The translations under genes and the position numbers were made by a program. A stretch of 64,000 nt of DNA from JAFNGF01 sp964567045 (GTDB lineage: Bacteria > Planctomycetota > Phycisphaerae > Sedimentisphaerales > Anaerobacaceae), in the NCBI GenBank assembly GCA_964567045.1, contig CAZMLE010000013.1:1-64000 (forward strand), read 5' to 3'. Under the pieces are notes generated by a model that was given only the letters and a program-made list of their open reading frames with translations, was not told where the DNA came from and did no database searches. Shown here piece by piece: positions 17,587 through 25,598 of the stretch (positions are counted from its first letter, which is position 1; every line of letters begins with the position of its first letter).

Positions 17587-18696
17587 TTATAAAACTTCTT
17601 TGAGACTGTGGCAGACAATTGCGATTTGGTCTTTGGTCAGATTATTATAAAAGGGCAAAGCGATTGTTCGTTCACAGACGGACTCGGCAATAGGAAAATC
17701 GCCCTGTTTGTAGCCAAATTGCCCAGCTATGAAGGGCTGCAGATGGACAGGCGGAAAGTAATTTCCGACTTGAACACCCCTGTTTTTCATATCTTCCAAA
17801 ATCCTGTCGCGCTGCTGAGGAGTAAATCTCTCTGAAAGCCGAACGACAAAAACGAACCAGCTCCAGTCGCAACCGTCCGCAGCGGCAGGCACTATAAGTC
17901 TGTCGTCATCTGCCAACATCTCCTGGTACCACCTTGCGACCTGCTGACGTTTAGCTTTGATTTGGTCTATTCTGCGAAGCTGCACGACGCCCAGTGCGCA
18001 ATTGATGTCACTGAGCCGGAAGTTATAGCCTAACCGTTCGTGAATCAGCCACTTGCCGTTTTTGCTTCTGCCTTGATTCCGCAGCGACACGCAGATATCC
18101 GCCAGGTCATCGCGGTCGGTCAAAATCATTCCGCCCTCGCCGGTAGTCATCTGCTTGTTCGGGTAAAAGCCAAAGACACTCATCGTGCCGAATGTGCCGG
18201 CTTTTTTCCCATTCAATGTCGAGCCCAGCGCTTCGCAAGCATCTTCGATTACCATCAGGTTGTGCTTTTGGGCAATTTCACAGACCTTGTCGATGCCGGC
18301 AGGGTTGCTGAAAATCTCTACGGGCAAAATCGCCTTTGTCTGGCGAGAAATCTTGGATTCAATTCTTGCAGCATCGATATTCAGGCTTTCCGTGTCAATG
18401 TCCACAAAGACCGGCTTAGCTCCAGCCATCATAATAGAGGTCGCCGAGGCAATGAAGGTAAATGGCGTCGTAATGACCTCATCGCCAGGCCCAATGCCCA
18501 GTGCCAGCATACACAAGAACAAGCCGCTGGTTCCACTGTTGACGGCCACCGCACGTTTAGTGCCGATGTAGTCAGCGAATGCCTGCTCAAATTCTGCTAC
18601 TTTGGGACCGAGCGAAAGATTGGGACTGCGAAGGACCGAACAAACAGCTTCGATTTCTTTTTCAGTGATGTCCGGCCGCGATAAATATATTTGCAT
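17587..18696 (-). CDS. DegT/DnrJ/EryC1/StrS-family sugar aminotransferase
   Basis: A 369-residue PLP-dependent enzyme that typically transfers an amino group to a nucleotide-linked keto-sugar for surface polysaccharide or glycan synthesis. Visible features: SRPDITEKEIEAV start, AVNSGTSGL, GDEVITTPFTFIAS, VIEDACEALGS (Asp-Ala-Cys/His PLP pocket) and FGFYPNKQMTTGEGGM, where the Lys binds PLP. The ATG at 18696 follows AGGAG (18706-18710) at good spacing, so I reject the longer frame. No other sugar-nucleotide genes are adjacent, so the product is unknown. Confidence 0.92.
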   Translation of the reverse strand: MQIYLSRPDITEKEIEAVCSVLRSPNLSLGPKVAEFEQAFADYIGTKRAVAVNSGTSGLFLCMLALGIGPGDEVITTPFTFIASATSIMMAGAKPVFVDIDTESLNIDAARIESKISRQTKAILPVEIFSNPAGIDKVCEIAQKHNLMVIEDACEALGSTLNGKKAGTFGTMSVFGFYPNKQMTTGEGGMILTDRDDLADICVSLRNQGRSKNGKWLIHERLGYNFRLSDINCALGVVQLRRIDQIKAKRQQVARWYQEMLADDDRLIVPAAADGCDWSWFVFVVRLSERFTPQQRDRILEDMKNRGVQVGNYFPPVHLQPFIAGQFGYKQGDFPIAESVCERTIALPFYNNLTKDQIAIVCHSLKEVL

Positions 18697-18950
18697 TAGA
18701 AGAATCTCCTTGTCAGACCAATGCTGCACTAACCTTACACAAGAATTGTACCGCTCATAGCGGGCAAATCAAAGACATTTCACGCCCGGACCCTTGGCGG
18801 CAAATGTAAGAAGGACTTATGGGACGTGACGCTCGTGAGGCAGGCATTTATTAGCTGTAAAGCGGAAATTGTGACTTCTGTGCTAAACGACCCCCGATTT
18901 AAGGCCGAATTAAAGTATGGTTTGGATTCATATTACCGGGAATTTGAACA

Positions 18951-19529
18951 ATGGCAAAAGGTAAAAACGTACTGACCACCGGCGATGTAGCCAGAATCTG
19001 TAACGTGGCGCCTCGAACAGTATCGAAGTGGTTTGACACCGGGCAGCTCAAAGGTTATCGCATACCCGGCAGCAAAGACCGCCGAATACCTCTGAGCGAA
19101 CTGATGCGCTTTATGAAAGTACACAATATGCCCGCCGCGGCGCTGCCGGTCGGCAGAATTCGGATTCTAATAGTTGACAACCACGAGGAGTCAGCGTCTG
19201 CTTTAGCTGATGCTTTGAAGTCCAAAGGCGGTTACGAAGTGCAGACCGTCTGGAGCAATTTCGAAACGGGCTTAACCATCCACAAATTCGCTCCGCATGT
19301 CCTGTTGGTAAACCTCTTGGCAAAAGGCATAGATGCGACAGGTATCTGCGAAAGCATTCGTGCCGACGAAGACTTGCAGACCATTAGGATTATCGCTCTT
19401 GCCAACCGCTTGAGCGGTTCTGAATCTGCGGCACTGTTGCAGAAGGGCTTTGATGGCTCCGTGTCTGACCCCTCTGATGTCACCGACCTGATCAAGAAGA
19501 TCGAGGAGGCAACTGCTATTATCTATTAG
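18951..19529 (+). CDS. MerR/excisionase-type HTH fused to a degenerate receiver domain
   Basis: A 192-residue two-domain regulator. Residues 7-57 are a winged-helix excisionase/MerR-like DNA-binding domain (LTTGDVARICNVAPRTVSKW then GYRIPGSKDRRIP). Residues 69-190 have the fold pattern of a response-regulator receiver (RIRILIVDNHEESASALADA). The acidic pocket keeps Asp76, but the expected phospho-acceptor position in VLLVNLLAKG is Asn121, the switch Thr/Ser position in IIALAN is Ala, and the KP motif reads SDP. It therefore probably does not signal by phosphorylation. No kinase is adjacent. A bidirectional terminator follows. The target is unknown. Confidence 0.78.
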   Translation: MAKGKNVLTTGDVARICNVAPRTVSKWFDTGQLKGYRIPGSKDRRIPLSELMRFMKVHNMPAAALPVGRIRILIVDNHEESASALADALKSKGGYEVQTVWSNFETGLTIHKFAPHVLLVNLLAKGIDATGICESIRADEDLQTIRIIALANRLSGSESAALLQKGFDGSVSDPSDVTDLIKKIEEATAIIY

Positions 19530-19568
19530 CCCGCCATTGGCGGGACGGTTCACCCTCGACCGTAAAGG

Positions 19569-19597
19569 AAAAAGCCCGTCAGTAAGACGGGCTTTTT
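19569..19597. terminator. Bidirectional Rho-independent terminator
   Basis: The stem AAAAGCCCGTC (19570-19580) / GACGGGCTTTT (19586-19596) has A-runs on one side and T-runs on the other. It lies between the HTH-receiver gene and the convergent pseudopilin pseudogene and could terminate both. Confidence 0.88.
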
Positions 19598-19617
19598 TGG
19601 CATACAATCGCTGGCCG

Positions 19618-20293
19618 TCAATAGTCTTTGAAGCCTCGCATCCAATCCGGCCAATCAGCCGGAGCAACGCCGCCAGCTTTGGTCCAGGGGCCCGCTGTGT
19701 TAAATGCACGATGCCACTTCAATGTCCACAATTCCTTCAGCCCGACCGGTCTGGTGGACCAATCCATGAAAAGAAAGTTCACAAACGCACTGTGCCGGTT
19801 GATGCAGAAGTGCTTCATTTCGTCTGTGGTACCCTTGTCGCCCCAGCCAAACTCATCCGGATATGCCGGCGGAGAATCAGTATCACGCGGCCAGGCATCA
19901 TGCCAGCGCGTGGCACGGGCTTCCAGCCCGTGGTCCACGGCCAGGATGGCCGTGCCACACACGGGCACATTGTAGGTGGCGTTAACGGTCTGGACACTCT
20001 TCCAGAACCATTCTTTCAAGCGAGCGCCGCGGTCTTTGGTCATGTTGTTAATCCAGGGCATTCATCCACAGGGTTGTTTCGCCAATATCTCAGCCTGGGA
20101 AAAAATTGCCCTCATAATCGTCGGTGTACAACTTAAACAAAAGGCCCCACTCTTTCAGTCTGGCACGACACATAACTGACTTGGCTTGTTTCTTGACGCG
20201 ATTCAAAGCCGGCATCATTATCGACATCAATAGCGCAATAATGGCAATCACCACCAGAAGCTCGATCAGGGTAAATGCGTTTTGCTTGGCCAT
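19618..20293 (-). pseudogene. Type II secretion-type pseudopilin, broken
   Basis: The N-terminus from ATG 20293 reads MAKQNAFTLIELLVVIAIIA, a textbook class III signal cleaved before Phe and followed by the N-methylated helix. The frame then hits TGA at 20090-20092 where family members usually have Trp (PGW). A second lesion changes frame before about 20061, after which the frame to 19618 encodes a typical planctomycete pseudopilin tail (HFCINRHSAFVNFLFMDWS). A family A palindromic repeat sits in the second half (19910-19958), in frame, adding GTAILAVDHGLEARATR. At least two lesions make it a pseudogene, unless the assembly contains errors. Confidence 0.75.
19910..19958 (-). repeat. Family A palindromic repeat, copy 1 (inside pseudopilin pseudogene)
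   Basis: A 49-base double hairpin: GTGGCACGGGCTTCCAGCCC arm and a GGCCAGGATGGCC arm, ending GTGCCAC. The outer ends GTGGCAC/GTGCCAC are complementary. In the host frame it encodes GTAILAVDHGLEARAT. Confidence 0.85.
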
Positions 20294-20363
20294 ACCCATG
20301 CTCTTCCCGAATCTGTATCTTGGAAAGTCATTTTTGCAGGACAGGCAGAAGAAAATTAGACGG

Positions 20364-20392
20364 GATGACAGGATTATCCTGTAAATCCTGTC
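20364..20392. repeat. Short palindromic repeat upstream of the pseudopilin
   Basis: GACAGGATTATCCTGTAAATCCTGTC: two overlapping CAGGAT/ATCCTG inverted repeats upstream of the pseudopilin start. Confidence 0.5.
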
Positions 20393-20461
20393 AAAAAAAG
20401 CCTCAACTCTCGTGCTGCCTAAATTCAAGCAGTAAAGCCGGGCTTTGTGGGCAGAACTATG

Positions 20462-21004
20462 TCATTTTGTCTTCATTTCTTGCAGCATGTAAGCCTGCAG
20501 TTTTATTAGCACTTCAGGGCTGACAGTCCTCTCACTGAGGTCGCCAAAGACCACTCTATACTTGCCATCGGAGGTCTTCCAGTGCAGCAGCACGGCGTTG
20601 CCGTTTCCCAGGTCGGCCTTGTCGCCGTAATAGACCGCCTCCTCGCCCCTCTCCATCAAGTGCTCATACCTTGACCTCAAGGCCGACAAGCCGCTTCTGC
20701 CGGCGATACTGCCCAGAACGTATTCCACCAGCATCTTGCTATCCTGGAAGATATTGTCTCCCGGCGGATGTTGGCGACCAAAGAAGTCCGCAAATAAAAT
20801 CATCACAACTATTATGACTGCGGCGGCGACTAACCTATTTACCCTCAAATCTATTATGATATTCATCGTGCCCATCCCGCCTGCGTGGGACACCAGCCTG
20901 GACGGAATTTGATGCTTAATATCCTCAGCCAGGCCGGGGCGAGCCGGTTCTGCCATTTGCTCCGCCAGTTCATTCAATAATTCTTTTAGTTTTTCTTCTT
21001 CCAT
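20462..21004 (-). CDS. One-helix membrane protein paired with ECF sigma factor; possible anti-sigma
   Basis: A 180-residue protein: a helical cytoplasmic N-terminus (EEEKLKELLNELAEQMAEP), a membrane helix at about residues 57-75 (RLVAAAVIIVVMILFADFF), and an external C-terminal domain with KYRVVFGDLSERTVSPEVL. It starts 58 bases after the stop of the ECF sigma gene at 21062-21682 on the same strand, the second such pair in the window. By position it may anchor or regulate the sigma factor. No known anti-sigma zinc motif is present, so this remains an inference. Confidence 0.65.
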   Translation of the reverse strand: MEEEKLKELLNELAEQMAEPARPGLAEDIKHQIPSRLVSHAGGMGTMNIIIDLRVNRLVAAAVIIVVMILFADFFGRQHPPGDNIFQDSKMLVEYVLGSIAGRSGLSALRSRYEHLMERGEEAVYYGDKADLGNGNAVLLHWKTSDGKYRVVFGDLSERTVSPEVLIKLQAYMLQEMKTK

Positions 21005-21061
21005 TTGCGGCTCCGATATATCTTCAGACGTCCCTGCGATTCACTGCCAAATCGTGATTAC

Positions 21062-21682
21062 TTAGCCAATCTGTTTCCTTAGAGTATTTAATGCTCTATT
21101 TAGTCTGCTTTTGAAGGTGCCCTGGCGGATGCCTGCGGCTTTGGCTGCTTCGGCAATGCTCAGGTGCTGCATATAATGCAGGACAATTGCCTGTCTCAGT
21201 TTCCAGCTCAGCCGGTCAACCGCACCTTGTAACTTGATAACCTGCTCGTTACGTCCAATTATGTCATACCCGCTCTGGCCGGTGTAGGGCACTGCAATTT
21301 CATCTATGCCGGTTAACTCCTTAACCTTATGTCTGCGCCAATAGAGCTTTGAGACGTTGCCCGCGATGCGATATAGCCAGGCCTCCAACGCCTTGCCGTC
21401 CCTTAGCTGGCCTATGTGGCGCCAGGCTCGCAGAAACGTCTCCTGTGTCAGGTCTTCGCTGAGCTGCCGGCCGTGCCCGAGCCTTCGTATAAATCGGTAT
21501 ATTCGCTCATGGTATATATCGATAAGCTCGACTGCTGCTGCACGGTCGCCGGCAGTGAGCCTGGCAGCCAGCGAATCTTGCCCTTTGTCTGCGTGCCTCT
21601 GCCCCTGCTCAAGATTACTGTTTCCACTTTCAGGATGCGCTGGGGCAGGCACTTGTTCCCTTGATTGTGAATTTTTTTCCAT
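21062..21682 (-). CDS. ECF-type RNA polymerase sigma factor
   Basis: A 206-residue sigma-70 family factor from ATG 21682. An upstream TTG would extend it by 19 residues with no conserved content. After a polar N-terminal extension of about 40 residues, region 2 runs from ELIDIYHERIYRFIRRL through LSEDLTQETFLRAWRHI to EAWLYRIAGNVSKLYWRR. Region 4 is LSWKLRQAIVLHYMQHLSI with AAGIRQGTFKSRLNRALNTL. It is followed by a one-helix membrane protein. Its regulon is unknown. Confidence 0.9.
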   Translation of the reverse strand: MEKNSQSREQVPAPAHPESGNSNLEQGQRHADKGQDSLAARLTAGDRAAAVELIDIYHERIYRFIRRLGHGRQLSEDLTQETFLRAWRHIGQLRDGKALEAWLYRIAGNVSKLYWRRHKVKELTGIDEIAVPYTGQSGYDIIGRNEQVIKLQGAVDRLSWKLRQAIVLHYMQHLSIAEAAKAAGIRQGTFKSRLNRALNTLRKQIG

Positions 21683-21829
21683 TGCTTTGGCCTTATCTTG
21701 GCTAACAGGCAATATACATAAGGCAGTGTTCTTGCACAATCCAAAACCGTACTTGAGCGGCGTTGACCTGCTTCTTTACGTTGGCAATTGTTCGATCGCT
21801 ATGCAGTGCTATAATAAACGCTGAGGTTC

Positions 21830-21858
21830 GTTTAGCCATCGCCGGTACGGCGACGGTA
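21830..21858 (+). repeat. Dispersed palindromic repeat family L, copy 2
   Basis: GTTTAGCC, then CATCGCCG/CGGCGACGG. Related to 4161-4190. It lies just upstream of the radical SAM gene at 21881. Confidence 0.6.
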
Positions 21859-21880
21859 TACCCAACGCATAGCAGGTACT

Positions 21881-22768
21881 ATGACATCTTTACCAACGCA
21901 TATTAAATCCTTTACCGAAACGGCCCAGCAGTTGTGGCAGCGGATGAATCCGTGTACACTTTGCCCGCGCTGGTGTAAGGTGGACCGAAGCAACGGACAA
22001 ACCGGCTTTTGCGGCATCGCCGATATGCCGGTAGTTAGCTCCGTGGGGCCTCATTTTGGCGAGGAAAGCGTGCTTGTGGGGCGTGGCGGCTCGGGCACGA
22101 TATTTTTTGCCGGCTGCAACTTAGGCTGCGTCTTTTGCCAAAACTTCGATATCAGCCATCACCGCCACGGACGCCAGGTTACGATTGAGCAGTTGGCTCA
22201 ATCTATGCTTGAACTGCAGGATTATGGCTGCGTCAATATCAATTTCGTCACGCCCACGCACGTTATTGGAGCTATTGTGGCGGCTATTGAATTGGCGCGA
22301 AAGTCCGGATTGATGCTGCCGACCGTTTATAATGCCGGCGGTTATGATTTAGTCGAAACGCTCAAGTTACTTGAGGGCTACATAGATATTTATATGCCCG
22401 ATATGAAATATTCAGATTCCGAGGTGGCTAAAGAACTCTCGGCTGCCCCGGATTATCCGGAGGTGAACTTCGCCGCTGTCAAGGAGATGCACCGGCAGGT
22501 CGGCGACCTTCAGGTAGAAAACGGCTTAGCTACACGCGGCCTTTTGATAAGGCATCTGGTCCTGCCGAACGGCCTGGCCGGCAGCGCCAAGATTATAGAT
22601 TTTTTAGCAGAGCAAATTTCTCCGAAAACGGTGATTAACGTAATGGACCAGTATCGTCCCTGCTACAAAGCCTTTTCGCACCCCCAAATAAACCGCCGAC
22701 CTACTCTTGATGAAATTGAATCCGTCCGGCAGTACGCCCTCAAAAAAGGCCTGAATGTGCTTGTGTAG
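21881..22768 (+). CDS. Radical SAM enzyme, pyruvate formate-lyase-activase-like
   Basis: A 295-residue radical SAM protein. The cluster motif is CNLGCVFC (Cys79, Cys83, Cys86) followed by QN. An N-terminal CTLCPRWCKVDR...GFCG patch is typical of the PflA-related group that includes MJ0021 and AmmeMemoRadiSam-associated proteins. Later conserved segments are NFVTPTH and YIDIYMPDMKY. It shares architecture with the protein at 7761-8858 but the two are clearly divergent. The substrate is not known. The ribosome-binding site is weak. Confidence 0.87.
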   Translation: MTSLPTHIKSFTETAQQLWQRMNPCTLCPRWCKVDRSNGQTGFCGIADMPVVSSVGPHFGEESVLVGRGGSGTIFFAGCNLGCVFCQNFDISHHRHGRQVTIEQLAQSMLELQDYGCVNINFVTPTHVIGAIVAAIELARKSGLMLPTVYNAGGYDLVETLKLLEGYIDIYMPDMKYSDSEVAKELSAAPDYPEVNFAAVKEMHRQVGDLQVENGLATRGLLIRHLVLPNGLAGSAKIIDFLAEQISPKTVINVMDQYRPCYKAFSHPQINRRPTLDEIESVRQYALKKGLNVLV

Positions 22769-22772
22769 TTGA

Positions 22773-23303
22773 TCACTCTTTAGCCCCGTGCTCGTGCAAC
22801 AGTTCGACGATTTCCTTATGGCCCTTCCTGTTTGCCACCGCCAACGGTGTCCGCCCCAGATCGTCTTTGAGGTTGACATCAGCGCCCTTAGCAATAAGTA
22901 GGACGACCACATCCTTTTGGCCAAAGGCACATGCAAAGTGCAGGGGTGTCCCCCCGGTAGCGCCTTCTGCATTGATATCACCGCCATTAGCGATAAGGAC
23001 TTGAACGACATCCGTGTGTCCTTTCGAAGCTGCGTAGTGCAAGGGCATGTTACCGAGATCGTCTTTTGCACGGACGTCAGCACCCTCAGAAATGTGCAAT
23101 CGGACCTGATCAGTGTCACCTTTCTTCGCAGCCTGATGTAGTGGCCTTGTTGCCCTTGTTGGCTTTCCCGGTTCAGATGGTTTTGTTGGTTCCCCTTCAG
23201 CCTCAACGGCGGCTTGCTGCGCTAGCTCGGGTTCTTTCTTCCGACACCCGACAGCGATAAATATTAGTGCCAAAACCAACCAGATTAGTTGCATCGGTTT
23301 CAT
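22773..23303 (-). CDS. Ankyrin-repeat lipoprotein
   Basis: A 176-residue protein with a lipoprotein signal (LIWLVLALIFIAVGC; lipid-modified Cys at about residue 20), a Glu/Pro-rich linker, and four ankyrin repeats from about residue 52 (RPLHQAAKKGDTDQVRLHI, MPLHYAASKGHTDVVQVLI, TPLHFACAFGQKDVVVLLI, TPLAVANRKGHKEIVELL). Ankyrin repeats bind proteins, so an envelope-anchored binding role is likely. It converges on the radical SAM gene with 4 bases between stops and lies 27 bases before the DUF72 gene start-to-stop boundary. Confidence 0.85.
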   Translation of the reverse strand: MKPMQLIWLVLALIFIAVGCRKKEPELAQQAAVEAEGEPTKPSEPGKPTRATRPLHQAAKKGDTDQVRLHISEGADVRAKDDLGNMPLHYAASKGHTDVVQVLIANGGDINAEGATGGTPLHFACAFGQKDVVVLLIAKGADVNLKDDLGRTPLAVANRKGHKEIVELLHEHGAKE

Positions 23304-23330
23304 TTTTAGTTCCCCGCAATATATACCAAA

Positions 23331-24065
23331 CTAACGAAACTGCTCTTTTAGTGTCTTTGCATTATACACAGCGTAGGCATGGGAGTCGTTATTAAAATAG
23401 GCGTAGACGCCGCCAACTTCGCTGATATTTCCTTTTATCCACTCGGCCCAATTTTTTAGTGCCGATGTGGGGTAGGTGCCGTCATATCTGCCGATTGTGC
23501 CGTGAAAGCGAACGTAAATTACATTGCCAGTTATGATGCGAGGCGTAGGGACGCCTGACAAATCGTGGATGCAAAAGCCAACGCCAAATTCATCGAGCAG
23601 GTCGTATGTATCGTGCGAAAACCAGCTTTCGTGCCTGAATTCAAACACGGCAGTTCTATTTTTGGGCAAAACTTGTAGAAAATGTCCAAGCCGGTCAAGG
23701 TCTTTATGAAAACCGGGCGGCAGTTGATAAAGAATAGGGCCGAGATTCTGCTTCAGCAGCTCGGCTCGCTCGAAAAAACGGGGCACCGTTTCCTGTGCGT
23801 CTTTAAGCCTCTTTACGTGTGTAATGAACCGGTTAGCTTTGACCGCGTAGAGAAAATTGTCCGGCGCTTGTTTGTGCCAGTTCTTGAAAGTCTCTTGTTT
23901 TGGCAGTTGATAGAAAGTGTTATTGATTTCTACCGTATCAAAATCCTTCGCATAGTACTCGAACCATTTGCTCTTTGGCAGGCCCGCAGGATAATACAGC
24001 CCTTCCCAGTGGCCGTAATGCCAGCCGGATGTGCCTATTCGAATATCGCATTTAGGTTTGGGCAT
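23331..24065 (-). CDS. DUF72 family protein
   Basis: A 244-residue TIM-barrel-like DUF72 protein. The family signature is IRIGTSGWHYGHWEGLYYP at the N-terminus, then NTFYQLP, FLYAVKANRFITHVKRL, ILYQLPP, FEFRHESWF and YVRFHG. Start at ATG 24065; a TTG ten residues upstream adds nothing conserved. The biochemical role of DUF72 is not established. It may be co-transcribed with the downstream ankyrin lipoprotein. Confidence 0.88.
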   Translation of the reverse strand: MPKPKCDIRIGTSGWHYGHWEGLYYPAGLPKSKWFEYYAKDFDTVEINNTFYQLPKQETFKNWHKQAPDNFLYAVKANRFITHVKRLKDAQETVPRFFERAELLKQNLGPILYQLPPGFHKDLDRLGHFLQVLPKNRTAVFEFRHESWFSHDTYDLLDEFGVGFCIHDLSGVPTPRIITGNVIYVRFHGTIGRYDGTYPTSALKNWAEWIKGNISEVGGVYAYFNNDSHAYAVYNAKTLKEQFR

Positions 24066-24548
24066 AAGGGGTATTTTAACAGTCCGATTGAGCAATCTTC
24101 AAAAGTATTATGATTTATTCGAGCCGGTCGCCTTGACTGCAATCATAGCCGCGGCTGGTAAGCCCGCTTACTACACACCGTCTGCCACAAATCTATAGCC
24201 GGATGACGAGCCAGACTAACTACCGCCTTGTTTGCACTGCCGATATTATGCAACGGTCCGGTATACATCACAGCCGCACGAATATCATCCCTACGCCAGC
24301 GCTCTGCCAAAAACTGCCAGGCCGTAACCTCTCCCACAGCAGTATGGCTACGCAATATCTTCCTTGCCTCACTATGACGGCCTATCGCCTGATGGAAAGC
24401 GCATTGTTGTCGGCGCCGCCGGTCCTAATTCGCCGCCCTCAACAGCTTTCCAGCCCACTCCAGCTCCTCCAGAACAAACCTCGTCGGTAACGCCAAGAAC
24501 GACCCTGTTGAATTCGAATCCTCCGCCGTCAGCCGCTGCTACCGTACA
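24066..24548. other. Intergenic region between DUF72 and the long minus-strand operon
   Basis: Nearly 500 bases with only short open frames. A 70-codon minus frame (24355-24143) and a plus frame reading GLSPDGKRIVVGAAG near 24375-24420 look protein-like but match no family I can name. They may be remnants of a beta-propeller-type gene. No RNA gene was seen. Confidence 0.35.
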
Positions 24549-25598
24549 TCATTTTGTCTGGTCAGGTTTGTCGGTCTGTTCATAGATTTGAGCGATGTCA
24601 TAGAGCAGTGCCTCGAGTTTTGAGAAATACTCACCTTCGGAGAACTTCTCTTTTGTATCTCGCAGCTTGATGACCTCGAGCTCCAGTTGATCGCGTTTGG
24701 CCCGCAGGCCGGAAGGCATTTTGTTCTCGGCTTCGCTGCGGACCAGGTGAAACTGGTGGGCGAGGTAGCCGTCGAGAGGCGCATCATCCATGGCCCTTCG
24801 CACGGGCCGGATGCCACGAAACCAATCGGCCCGCGTGCCCAGCGCATCTGCGTTGTCGTCCAGCAGGGCGCGCTCGGTGGCCAGGCGTCCGGCGGCAGAG
24901 TAGAACTCATCAACACGATGGGAGGCGGTCAGAAATGCTTCAAGCAGCGAAGTCTGACCATCCTTGTCAAGGTCCGCTTGCGGCTCGGCGATTGCGCCAG
25001 CCAGATATTGGCCAAACCTCGCATAGTTCTGTTCAAAGCCGCTCTTGGTCGCGGTGATCACGACACGTCCCTGCCGAGACAACTTACTTAAAAAAGGGGC
25101 GCTTGACGAGGCAGTGTTGATTACTGCAATAGGCCTTGAAAATGGCTTGAGCCAATCGGCCAAATCGTCTGCCGACAGGTCAGGACCTCGCAGGTTGAAT
25201 TTCGCCATTTTGCCGTCGTAAGTCCCGTGCCCGATCAGAACCAGCCACAAAGCAGCAGCGTTGGCTTGTTTGGATTCACCTGCCAGTTTTCCCTGAAGCG
25301 TCGTGAGATCGTCCGCCTCCGCAACCCCTGCTTCCGCAGGGGCAAGCTTGTCCCCGCGAAGGCGGGGATCCAAACCAATTCCAACAAATTTCGCACTACC
25401 TTTTGAGCAAGCTTGCTTCCAGAGAGCAGCCCATTCGGCGAATTGCGCTCTGTACTCCTCGGTCCCCGCGGCACCGACAACGACTATCACCGTGGGTTTT
25501 TGACGGTCTTCGTTGGCCGCGCCACGTGCTGAGCAAGTACCCACGTTGGAAATCAGTATGCCGGTGAACAGTATCCGTAAAATTCGAAATTCGATCAC
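24549..25598 (-). CDS. Exported caspase/legumain-like protein, probably lacking the catalytic Cys
   Basis: Last gene of the eight-gene minus-strand operon. I place the start at GTG 25598-25596, which overlaps the TGA of the preceding gene (GTGA) and is preceded by GGAAGGGA. This gives 349 residues with a short signal peptide (LRILFTGILISNVGTCSARG). The domain has the clan CD pattern: beta strand then His in LWLVLIGHGTYDG, and a following strand AVINTASSSAPFL where active caspase or legumain relatives carry Cys near the Thr. The nucleophile appears replaced, so it is probably a pseudo-enzyme. A family B repeat (25325-25370) adds DPRLRGDKLAPAEAGV. The tail is helical and charged. Confidence 0.6.
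   Translation of the reverse strand: MIEFRILRILFTGILISNVGTCSARGAANEDRQKPTVIVVVGAAGTEEYRAQFAEWAALWKQACSKGSAKFVGIGLDPRLRGDKLAPAEAGVAEADDLTTLQGKLAGESKQANAAALWLVLIGHGTYDGKMAKFNLRGPDLSADDLADWLKPFSRPIAVINTASSSAPFLSKLSRQGRVVITATKSGFEQNYARFGQYLAGAIAEPQADLDKDGQTSLLEAFLTASHRVDEFYSAAGRLATERALLDDNADALGTRADWFRGIRPVRRAMDDAPLDGYLAHQFHLVRSEAENKMPSGLRAKRDQLELEVIKLRDTKEKFSEGEYFSKLEALLYDIAQIYEQTDKPDQTK
25325..25370 (-). repeat. Family B palindromic repeat, copy 1 (in CDS)
   Basis: 46 bases: CCCCTGCTTCCGCAGGGG hairpin, spacer CAAGCTTGT, then a CCCCGCGAAGGCGGGG hairpin. In frame it encodes DPRLRGDKLAPAEAG in the caspase-like gene. Confidence 0.9.

Noticed and set aside
7761..22768. The two radical SAM enzymes as sulfatase-maturing enzymes for the sulfatase at 71-1588
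   Set aside because: They have the PflA-like CxxxCxxC-QN arrangement and N-terminal Cys patches, but not the C-terminal SPASM cluster pattern expected of anSME proteins.
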